Source: Heligmosomoides polygyrus polygyrus
Lineage: Eukaryota > Nematoda > Chromadorea > Rhabditida > Heligmosomidae
Reading direction: 5' to 3'
DNA length: 64,000 nt
NCBI GenBank assembly: GCA_947396885.1
Contig: OX377202.1
Coordinates: 63,894,643 to 63,958,642, forward strand
Shown here: positions 12,401-24,400 of the stretch, in pieces
Position numbering within the stretch: position 1 is the first letter of the stretch
How the letters are laid out: each line of letters opens with the position of its first letter
Program-made: the position numbers and the translations under genes
Notes under the pieces: generated by a model
Told to the model about the DNA's origin: nothing
Database searches by the model: none
The model's input: the letters and a program-made list of their open reading frames with translations, nothing else

Positions 12401-15400
12401 CGCGAGAGCGGGTCTCCTGTCGGCCTTGTCATCCGTGCCTATTCAAGTGAATATCGAAGATAAAATTAGACATAAAAACGAAAACTTGACAGATGGTAAG
12501 AAGAAAGATAGGTTAATCATCTGACTAGGCGTCTAATCCGCACTGGAGGAGAATCGTGAAACTTCGTGCATAGCTGCATTTTTAACAACTTTCCATCGTT
12601 CATAGGAAGTACATTGTAATAGGGGAATTCGGTTTAATGTATTTCAAAACTGTAGTAGGCACGCGACTGAGTGTTGAGCGACTTATTCTGATAATCATTG
12701 TCTAGTGTTCCTTTATCTAGAAACCTGGTTGGAGCAGAAGTGCCATGAAACTGTGAGAGATAAAGAATCTTGCTACCGCCACTGCAAGGGTCAGTACTCC
12801 ATAAATATAATCAACCCATAAAACACAAGCGCATTTTCATCAAATTTAGGACGTCATCTACAACGACCAGTTTGTGCTAGACGACAAGTTCCATGGAGCT
12901 TTCGTGAAGGACATCACAATGGTTGGTTGGGTGCGTTACACGCCCAGCCCTTCTCAAATGAAGGCACTCTTGCAGGGTCTCGAATACCTGCATCTATCGA
13001 ACATTGGCTTCCACGGTGCCCTCACGACGTGGTCCACTCTCATCGACCGTAACTGGCTAGTCAAGCTGACGGATTATGGTTTGTCGGGTTCAGCCCCAAC
13101 TTAGAGTTGCTCATAATAGGCTCACTGCTCTCACTTCCTCTCCCCATTGGCTGGTAATCAAGGTGTGGGAGATGCTGTGACGAGGTGGATCAAGCACGGA
13201 AGTATCAACGATGAGTCGTTGAAGGACGGAGACCAGAAAGACGACGGCGGCCAGCATGCAGGTGAGGCAGATAGCACTATCGTATAACAGATTGTCCCAT
13301 TAAGCGGAAGCTTTTAACATGCCGAAAAACGAAAGACGGGTGGCGAGAATACGCGAACAGTGTGCTCCTGCTTGGTGAAAATCTGAAGAGGGGCACTCTC
13401 AGCCTTGGAAAGCCAGACAGGCAAACCAACAACAAACTAAACAAAACCAAACAGCTAACACCAAACCAGAGCAATGGTTTCTTGACCACCATGCAATGTT
13501 GAAGCGATGCGCTAAACCACAGCGAGACAAGGGGTGATCAAAGAAAGAGGTTCTAGGCATATCATTCTTGGTTGACAACAATACGCTGCGTTTATACCAC
13601 GTAAGTAAGCGGTCACAATACGCATCCTTTTTTGCTGCGTAACCTTCAACTCGATTTACCTTCAAAGTAAAGCAACTTTGTGCGTTTTTTTTTTGCAGTA
13701 CGCTTACAGGCTCTAATTGCTGGAAGCTTCAATACTTATGGGCAAAGAAATATTTGGTGGCACTCCTGGTAGCACGGCAACGATATCACCTGCCTTTACA
13801 TATATTCCTTTTGGAAGTTGTGTAACGAGAAGAGATTTGGTGTCTACAAATGGTACCGAAGAAATCTTGCATACTGAACTTGAATTAAAAACAATCAAGG
13901 GAAAGATAATCGATGAAGCGATTTTCGGAATGAGAACGCCATTTCTCACATAGCAATTGAAAATCGCAGTATGATGCACCTACACGGATACATTATTAGA
14001 GACTACATCAACGTGATTGCTGCACCTTGCACTCTACTCTTTAGCAATGAGCATAGCATTCACACCCACTTTACATGTTGTTAGGAACGCTGTTCTGTCG
14101 CAGGGTGTACAGTATAACCTCACGCGGTTGCGGTTAACGATCAAAGGCCTTCTTCAAGTCAATAAAAACAGGATGCACTGGCTTTTGTTGGACTGGGTTA
14201 TTTTAATTCGAATGAGTAAATTCCATCCCGACAAAATGATGGGCCGAGTCGTTTAGCAATTTGTGACTGGCCCACCTCGTTCGGCACTGAAGCTATAAAA
14301 GAAACAACACGAATTTCCATGTACAGTCGTTCCACCCGAATTGACAAAAGGGCAGACGTAAGGAACATTTTTCATGGATCTGTACAGGAAGGCAAAGACT
14401 CTAGAAGTCCCGAGAGATAGCTGATCCTAATGGTCACGCTGTCCATAAGTGTTCGCCCGTATGCAGAGGAGAGCTCAGCGGACGATGCTGTGGGGCGACC
14501 GTTTCTTACGGCACGATCTTCGCGTCTGTGACGAGATTTTGGTCACGATCTCTCACAAGGACGAAGTCTATCTGCGTCTTGGTGTTCCCACTATAGAAAG
14601 TGTTTCGCAATTCCCACTATAAGGTGAGAATTGCGTTTACGAAACGCTGTGTTCATTATGGTGAGCTTATGCGAATCCGCATATTCAAGGATACGCTCAC
14701 CATCTCTGTTACGCAACCCATAGCCGAAACCACCATGACAGCTGTACCCGTCTTTCGTAGCACCTACGTGCCCATTAAAGTCACCACCGACAATGATGAC
14801 GTCCTTCGACGGTACCTTTGCTCTTTTCTCATCAAGCAGGCTCCAAAACTCATCCTTGACTTGATCGGAACAGCCAGTCTGCGGAGCATAGAGAAGAAGT
14901 GGTAGAGTTGCTTCCTAGCGGCGACAACGATCTTCATCAATCGATCGTCAAAGCGCTCGACGCTTACAATCGAGTCTCGGAAACGCTCGGAGACGACTAT
15001 ACCAACACCGCTGGTGGTCCTGAGACTACCGCATAGAACGGCCTTGAAGCCACGTCCTATGTCTCTTGACTTGCGGCAGGACCACCTTGTCTCCTGCACC
15101 GCACAGAATTCAACTCTTTTACGCTCCAGTGCTTCTACCGACTCGCACGAGCGGCCCGTCGACGTACCCACATTCAGCGTTGCCACAAGGGTACTGCTTA
15201 CGTTACGGGACTTTCGGACTACCTCAGTTGCCCCCGATGCCATCCTCGCACCAGGGACCCTCGCATACTTCTCACACTCGACGGGCTTTGTGAGTGCGCG
15301 TCGGCTCCCGCGGACGCTGTAGCACTATCTCGAAAAACATGAACTGACATACACCCATACGATGTGACATTCGGTTGTTCGTAGGCAGGCCTGTCACCAG

Positions 15401-18400
15401 GCCCTGTCGCCTGCATTCGGATGTCCGTGCATGGCTTAGCTCGCAGAAGCGAGCAGGATACTCGAATTCGAATACATTCGAAAAATACGATTTATTCGAG
15501 TTCGAATATTCAAATTCGAATGAAAATCACTCGAAAAGGTTATTCGAGCACAACAATGTCTCACATCTCTGTTGGGTGCGCCAGTGCACAATTGCTAGCG
15601 TTGATATTAAGCTATCGCAAAATTAATCGCTAAGACAGACCGCTTATTTCAATACTCTATAACTCAACCTAAACACAACTCTGATTAATCGAAGTAGAAG
15701 ACACCTAAATCTATACATTTTTGCCAACGAAGTAATGAATCTACTGTTTTACAATAAAAACGTAGATGAAGGGCACAGTAATTAACGAAATCAAGGATAG
15801 CACATTCAGTATCATCCAAATTAGTTAATTGTTTCTGGCGCAAATGAGAATCAAGAGCTCGGAAAAGTGATAGTCAGTGGGGGAAGGTTGGGAGAATGTG
15901 GTGGGTGAGGGAGAACTTCGATCCGATTTCGACATCTTCTTCGCCTTGTCGAGTCTTGCCAAATGCTCGCTACTGTACTGTGATGTACGCGAAGGCCCTC
16001 TGCTAACGTACGTGTAATCGTATGGATTTGCTTCGACGGCTCTCCTCAGAACCCCATCGTCAAGCGACCACCTCCGCCCGCGACCCGAATTTTCTTCGAG
16101 ATCAGAATCACCAGAAGCGAATTATTCGAAGCAGACTCACCGTTCCTTCGCAAGCACAGTCCGTCCCAAAAGCGCTGCTAAGGTTACGGGATGCCTCTGC
16201 CGTAGAATTTCCCAATTTAAAATTGTAGAGCATGATGACTCGATAGTCGCGTCGGCTCATGATTTTACGGAGACCTGGTAAAGGTCGGCTAGAAAAACTA
16301 GAGCGACACCCGCATATGTTATTTGAAAGAGCAGGAAAAATCCTACCGAACGGTATGTGTGGCTCCCCCTGAGACGGAATGATTTAGGGTTAATAAAAAC
16401 CTTCATTTATTTATACATACCTTGAAACGGCCAAGGAATGACGAGGGATGGATAACCTTACCAGCCCCCTTTTCCAGCCATCCTCTACGTGGCGCCTGAA
16501 ATACGGTTGTCAGACGAACTGAACAACAAACGTCGTGTCGATCAAAACTGGATAAAACAGCAAAACTGGATAAAACAGGTAGATTATTTTGAATTCTTCT
16601 ATAATTACGTAGCTGGCTTCAAGAGCTCATATCCCGAACTTGAATATCTTGAACATCTGCAGAACTCTGCAGTAGGACTAACAAAGCAGAAAGGGAAGCA
16701 GAACATCCATGCTGCTTTGCAGAGTATCGAACGGCGACGAGCGGCCGACATCTATTCCTTCGGCATGGTCATGTACGAGATTCTCTTCAGAAGCTTCCCA
16801 TATAACGATAAAATGGACATACATGGTAGGGCCAAGGCGATGTTTTGGCTCCCTTTCTATGATTCCTAGCCTCTGCCGAACTCATTTCTATGGGCACTCC
16901 ATTAAGAGATGTCGACGAAAGCCAGGCTAGGAGAAAAGATCAGTAGACCTTCGGTTCAGAAGGACAAGCAGCTCCATCCCGATCTTCAGGCGCTATTGCA
17001 GGTACATAATAAAGATTCGGTGGTGCCCAAACTATGCTTTCCGCTTTTTGGCCTTTGTGGAAACGTGCCTGATAATCAAAGGCAGGGATTTGTAACGTAG
17101 ACTAAAACATTTGCGCATATGGGCTCCGGCTGGTGGAGAATCACTCCCGTTCCGCTACCATAAAATTAAGCCTAGTACCCGATCTAGCGAGTTTCAACCT
17201 GAGACGACATTTCTGGAGCAAGGTTTTATAGGCAAGTCTGGCCGGCTACAACTTCTGCTTATCCCAGGAATTTAACAAAGCGAGTCTCTAAAGTTCGAGC
17301 AGTACAATACGTGAAGTACAGAAACGTCACGTTAATGGCTTCTTGTACCGATAAGTGCTGTATCAGCTCTGTGATCATCGATAGGCATTAAACGAGAGTG
17401 TGCAGTTCAACCTCAAGAAGCCTCTGACTCTCTCTCTCACCTCGAACGGAAATTAAAGAAGCAGCAGCAAAAGGTGTACGAATTTTTCGACCATTCAAAC
17501 AATGTACAACGGCCTCGTGCTTAGCGTACATCAAAACTCGCTATTTTTTACAGATAGAATTGTGTTAACAGTGCATCACCTCAATACCTACTGCTGTTTA
17601 AGGACTGCTGGCACGACTCCGCCGATGCTCGACCGTCAGTTCGACGAGTTCGGCTCTCCACAGACGCCATTTTGAAGACGTAAGAGTTGCCTACGATTGC
17701 ACCTTTCATTGGTGGCAATGGCGCCAGATGTCTGTTTAGAGGGTAAAATGAAATTCAGAAGTTGTCGCAATGATTGCCATAAACCAAACACAGAGAGTCC
17801 AAATATTGCAATCCCTGGCGCTGCTGACGTTTTTGAGGAAGCAGCGTCATTGGAATGCCCTATTTCTTTCCAGTTTCGGTTGATTTGAATGCGATGACTA
17901 TTCTTAGTGAATGTTTAGCCATTGTGACGCCTCCGGTAAATGAATTTCTTTAGGAAAGGCAGTCTTGTTGATTCGATGACTAGAATGATGGAGGAATATG
18001 CGAACAATTTGGAAAAACTCGTCAGCGACAGGACTGGAATGCTCGAGCAGGCGACAGTCAGAGCCGACAAGCTTCTCTCTCAGCTGCTACCCAAGTAATT
18101 TACCCAACTTGTGCGATCAGACTCCAGTAGCCTCTAATGTCTGAAATTAATTATAATCGAACTTCGTGTAGCATTGGATTAGTAGTAATCCATCAGATCA
18201 TATGAGGCCATGTCTTCTGCTTCGGTCGGTTTCCTTGTCAGCACAAATTAATAACACCGACGACGCTGCTGCACCAAAACGAGTTTCGAGATGTGTGACC
18301 GCGTCTTCTTTAGTTTCTCCATTAGTTCTGTCAACGTGTGAAGGTAGCATAATGTGAGCACCGTAGCTTCTAACAGGGAATTTTAAAAGGTCAACTTGAA

Positions 18401-21400
18401 TCTGCATTTGAGCACTAACAGAGAGGGCACAAACTGAAGATTAAGGACGCGTAGTGACAATTCGTTTCAAACACACTACGAAAGGAAGAAGAAGTCGTCC
18501 CATCTCACTTGTTGTCAGGTTCGTCGCAAACGAACTGAAAAATGGACGGCCTGTGCCCCCGAAAATGTACACGTCAGCGACAGTACTGTTCACCGACGTC
18601 GTTGGTTTCACCAAGTTGTGCGGAACTTCAACTCCACTTGAGGTAAGGATGCTCTCTGCCAGTTTTACTTCGAAGTCCTCAACGTAAAGGTAGACACTCA
18701 TTGATGTGCGCTTTACCTAGGTCGTCAATCTTCTGAACAGCGTGTACTCGGGATTCGACGAAATCATCAATAAACACGACGGCTATAAGGTTCGCAATAT
18801 TTCCACGAAGATTTGCAACTTAATTAAATATCTTGTAGAAAAACAATAAATAGATAAGCTTGCGAAATATTAACTGACAGGGTAAGCTGTCCTCTGAAGG
18901 CCCACTTCTGATCCTGATGCATCTTTGCGTATCATTTTCACTCTAGTTCAAACGCACCTTGTTCGTTAAGTGACACTGTTGGTGAAGTCGGTAAGCTTCT
19001 CCGGTCTCTGTGACGTGAAGGCTGTCACGAGAAGCAACTGAAAGCACCGGAACGCTGACTCCACTTGCGTTGACTTGCATTCCTCTTACTCGACGACTAC
19101 TCATGTTCATCAGAAGTGGCGTTCACCAATAAGATATGAAACCTCGCTGAGTGAGATGAAAGAGAGATCTCGAAAAGCGCTCGAGGTGATGTGTTCACTT
19201 TCCGGCATTGAAGGCATTGAACGTAAACCAATCTGCCCTTAAAGGGTTAAAAAGCTATCGAAACGGTTAGTGCAAGCTTTCTGATGGCATCGCGGCGATG
19301 GAAGTATGCCCCCGGCCTTAGAGAGAGGCTCACGCACAAATTATGGGGCATCCCATTCACTGATCTATGATATGTGGGTACGAAATAAAGATACGCAATG
19401 CTACAGAACCTGCAGCTGATGAGAACACAGGGTGCGCATTATATATGGGTCTCGGCGAAAATCTGCGGATTTGAACCACGAACTGCATTCTTTCTGAAAA
19501 TTTAAGTGCCATTATTTTGTGATTTCTTATACTACACTACATGAAAAGTTTTGTGCATTCTAAACTATAGTTAAAGCTCATCGGAAGCGTGTCGCCATCA
19601 TCGGTCTGCACCGGAAAGGTCATGAGTCGAAAAAAATTGCTTATCTTCTATCTATTTTCCAGCGATGGGTCCGAAAGACGATCGAACGGTTCGAGGAGTT
19701 CAGAAGGTACATCGGTCAGGAAAGTACGAGGTGGAAAGGTTCCTGCTGCAACGTCTGACTCTATGAAAAGATTCGTAAGAAAAATTCCTCGTCGCTCAAT
19801 GAGGAATGTGACGAAAGAGGAAGGCATAAGCGCTACCTCTGTGAGAAACATGGTTAGAGGGAAGCTAGGTCTTCGCCCTTACCGACAACAGACGGCACAT
19901 TTCCTCAAGCCCCAAATGAACAGCGCGAGGATGAAGAGATGCAGGAGCACTTTGCACTTCACAGATGGCACGCACCGGAGCATCGCCATCCAGTGACGAG
20001 AAAATTTTTACAATAGAACCTATTGTGTATCCACAAAACATTTGGGTCCTCGCGGCAGATAAGAAGCAGGTCATTTATGGAGGAAAAGTCATTGGGAAGC
20101 CTGCACATCCAAGCTCTGTTATGGAATGGGGTGCGATAACCTCAGATGGGAAGACGCCACTGGTGCTCGTCGATGCTGGAGTGAAGATCAATAAGTAAAT
20201 GTACTTGAAGTCGGTCCTGGAGAATGTTTTGAAGCCATGGTCCATTTTTCACTTTGGAGACAAGTCATGGTGCTTTCAGCAAGACTCGGCTCCTACAGAC
20301 AAGTCGAGTGTCGTCCAGCAGTGGTGTTTGCAGATTTCATCGCCCATGAAGAATGGCCGTCAAATTCACCAGATCTGAACCCACTTGACTTTTCGGTCCC
20401 GTCAGCTTTGGAGCACAAGATATGGTCTACAAGGTACAATAACTTGGAATCGCTCAAAACTGCACTTACGAAGGCGTGGAATGACCTCGATGATGACCAT
20501 GTGCGTGCCACCTGCGACGCCTTCGTAACTCGTCTGAGAAGCTGCATACGCGCAAGGAGAGGATGAAGACTGTAACTTTTGATTGTCAAGGACATTAGTA
20601 ATGACTACGAAGTGTTCTTCTCCGTTTTGAATAGCTTGCGTTACTATGACAGTTCGATTATTTGAGGCCCATAATTAATGCGCACCCTGTAATATCAAAA
20701 CATGAATGAAGGATCTGATGCTGTATCCGTGACGATCGATCCTGGATCCGTTTTTGAACAAAATTTATAATTGATGTCTCTGTATAGAATTGCTACAAGA
20801 GCCGCAGTAAGAAATGGAAAACGCCAAGGAAGGCGGGGTGGCTTAGACCTGAGCTTATAACCGAGCTTGCTCTCGAGTGCAAAGGTAGTGAGTCCTATAC
20901 AAGAAGCCACTAACAAGGGCTGTCTGGTAATTTGAGAAAATTGAATCTCAAAATCAAAGTTCAAATAATTTTCTACTTGTTGGATAGCACTCAACAGTGC
21001 GATTCTAGCGGCTTGAATAAATTTTGGAAGTGGCTATAACAAAGGGTTTGTAGCGAAAAGGCAGAACACGCTTTCTGAGGTGTTTTTAAAACTTATCAGC
21101 CTCGTAGAAACGTTGTTGATACCCTGAGCTTTATTATTGGTTGTCCATTTTTTGTGTTCTTGAACGAAGCCCGCTGTGAACGTTTACTGACCACGTTTCG
21201 GGCCATATGCCTTTCTTTGGAGTAGTACATTTCCTAACAACAACAAATCAAGCAACTACGGACCTGGAATCAAGAAGGGTAAGTGAGGCCAGAGACGTGA
21301 TCTACTCGGATGTTGCGTTCGATCAACCGGCGCCGGTGGTGTAATGGCGTAGAGCATTCCCGCCCGGTCAGAGGGAGGTGCGGGTTCGAGTCCCGCCTGG

Positions 21401-24400
21401 CGCTAGAAGTTTTGATCGCAACAAAACATCGTTGTGTCAGCTTCACCAGTATCACCTGTCGTCCCGTTGATCATCGAATTGCTCGAGCGGGTGCCAGCAG
21501 CGTCTCCATTCGTCCCTGTCGCGTGCCAGAGTGGTCCAATGGATCCTCCTCGCTCGAGGGACACAAAGAGCGTCATATCGGTCGTTCAGGGCTTTAACGA
21601 AGAAGTCCGACCAACGCGTTGGTGGGCGTCCTGGTGTTCTTTTGACATCCCGCGGAATCCAGTCGGTGATGGCTCTCGTCCAGCGGGTGTCTGCGAAGCG
21701 CATTACGTGGCCGGCCCACCTAATTTTCGATAACTTGGCCCACGCGACAGCGTCTCTGATCTTCGAAGGTCGGCGAAGCTCGGAACTCCGGAGGCCTTCT
21801 CTCACTTGCGTGAGTCGTGTCACTCCGAGCATCGTCCTCTCGATTCCACGCTGCGCGACGCGATCGCGTGTTCATCCTGCTTTTGCATAGCCCAGGTCTC
21901 TGAGGCGTTAGGGCAGGAAGAACAGTGGAGTCGAATAGGTGGGCACGGAGTCGGACGTTCTTCGTCTTCTTCGCGACTTCTTCGACGCTCTTGAAAGCTC
22001 CCCAAGCCGCTCTTTTCCTCCTGCTCAGCTCTGGTGCTAGGTCGTTGGCCATGTTGACTTCGCGACCCAGATACACATAGCTGGAGCATTCGGAGATGTT
22101 CGTTCCGTTGAGCGAGAATGGGGCATCAGAAACCCATCCGTTCCTCATGAACATCGTCTTCGTAAGATTCAGCTGCAGTCCAACGTTCCCACATACAAGA
22201 TCGAAGTCTGCCAGCATTCGCTCCGCCTGACTGATGCTCGGTGTTATGAGCACGATGTCGTCAGCGAAGCGAAGATGATGTAGTTGCCGGCCGTCGACCT
22301 TCACTCCCATGTCTTCCCATTCTAGTTCGCGCATGAGGTTTTCGATAGTGGCGCTGAAGAGCTTCGGGGATATGGTATCCCCTTGCCGAACCCCTCTCTT
22401 CACGTCGACGACGACGTCGTTGTAGAATGGTGAGATCTTGGTCGTGACCACTGTACAGCTCTCGAAGGACTCTGATGTACTGAGTAGGAACGCCCTGAGT
22501 GAGCAGGGCTTCGATGACCGCTTTAGTCTCGACGGAGTCGAATGCCTTCTTCAGGTCGATGAACGTAAGGCAAAGCGGCAGCTTGTACTCTCACGACACT
22601 TCGATGAGCTTCGTAATGGTGTGTATGTGGTCGATCGTGCTGAATCCTCTCCGAAATCCTGCTTGTTCGCATGGCTGTCCTTCGTCCAGCGTCCGGCTGA
22701 TCCTATTCAGGATAACTCGAGTGAACAGCTTGTAGACTACGGACAGCAGGCAGATCGGGCGATAGTTGCCAATGTCGTGCACGTCTCCCTTCTTGTACAG
22801 CAAGACGGTTCTGCTGGTCTTCCACTGAGATGGAACCTTGCACTCCGACAGGTAACGTGTGAAGAGCCGCGCCAGGGTGTTGATGAGCGCTGGCGGGAGG
22901 TTCTTTAGGTGTTCGGTGTCTGATCCTGTCGGGACCAGGGGTGCACATTTAACGGTTAACGATTTAACGAATTTAACGAATTAACGGCATTTTTCGTTAA
23001 AATTTGGCTTAACGACTTAACGGAAATTTTTAGAAATTTAACGGAATTTTTAACGGAGGACTTTTTTCTCAGTGAGTTCATCACATTTGCCCTTATCGTT
23101 AGTCTTCGCTAATGTTGCAGGTCTCATCCTCCCTATTAGGACTGTTCCTAAATGAACTATTGAGATCAGCAAGAATATTTTAATGTTTTCATGAATATGT
23201 TTTGAATTAAAAAAAAATAAATGCATTTCGGGTGCGCGAGTAGCGAAGTTGGAGGAGATGCCGGTGTCGTGTGCCCCGATACCAGGTTTCTGGTTCGGAT
23301 TTCCTTCCCAGGCCAACCAAGCCTTTTATCCCTCCGGGGTGAATTAGTACCAGACATGCCTCTTGTTCATCGGCTGGCCACCGCAAGTCATTGTATGCCC
23401 AAATACGCATTCAACCCGCCTCCACATCCCGTAGAAGTAGAATACGTGGCGGGGATAGTGATTGAGTAATGCCGCCCTTTATCCTTCTAACCTTTGATGC
23501 ATTTTGGACCTAGAAGTTTCTTCGCCGAGCCTACAAGCACGCCAACGAATCCACAAAGATACTGGTCTAACCTCCTAGTAAAATATGCCTATCCTCACCT
23601 GGCGTTGCCTATCACAGAATAATTTTGCCCGCCACCTGGAACAGTCTTGACGGAAAGAATGCTTTCGCTCGCTATTTTAAGCAATTTTAGAAAACGCTAA
23701 CAAAAAAAATAGGAAAGCTACTTTTTCTGAACGTTAACACGTTGACGACGCAGCACACCTTTTCGGCAGTGTAGGGCCGTGTGACACGATGTCGTGTCAC
23801 GGTCTCGACGTTGCAAAAAAAAAATGGATTGGTCCCACACACCGGGCACTCGAAAACTGTGCGTTCGACAACGTGTTCACATTCCACTGATAGGTTTTTA
23901 ATTGTATCTTTACTAAATCATTTCTGTGACTAATGGGGTGATGCCGGCATCGAGATTGTATTTGCTCGTAGAACAGTCACTCGAAACGGTTTCGCAAAAA
24001 AAAAACTAAGAAAGGGGAACCCCGGGTTTTGCCTGATCGCACATTTTAAGATGCCTTGTTGGTGAGCATCTTGCATGGTAATTCCATTCCTCTCTTGTTC
24101 CACACCCTGTAGATAATCTGTCACTGAAGGCTTATTTATTTTTCTGTGCTTGATGATGATGAACTGTTTTTTTATATTGCAAAGTTACACTCCATCCCTT
24201 GAACTTCAGCTGTTGACCTCATGAATTTGAAACGTATAAGGTTTTCCTTGATTTTTTCCACTTAAAAGAACGGTTTGCAGCTAATTGTAATTTTTTTAAC
24301 GAAATTTAACGATTTACCGGAAATTTAACGAAAATTTTCCGTTAAAAAATTGCGTTAAAAAAATTTAACGCACAGAATTTTGTGTGCACCCCTGGTCGGG

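Larger units (their letters stand above)
22936..24394. mobile_element. hAT-type non-autonomous transposon nested in RTE-B copy 1
   Basis: Terminal inverted repeats CAGGGGTGCACA and TGTGCACCCCTG are flanked by a perfect 8-bp target duplication GTCGGGAC (22928-22935, 24395-24402), the hAT signature. Both subterminal zones are rich in TTTAACG/CGTTAAA repeats. There is no transposase. It contains a SINE (23230-23360) and a short MITE (23734-23879). Confidence 0.9.

Noticed and set aside
16866..16930. Possible gcy exon reading [15 protein letters not shown] between 16825 and 16931
   Set aside because: Its phase does not fit both neighbours and its frame reaches a stop at the following exon; direct joining of 16825 to 16931 is in phase.
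22438..22908. 156-codon + strand ORF
   Set aside because: It is the complement of the RTE-B reverse transcriptase on the - strand.
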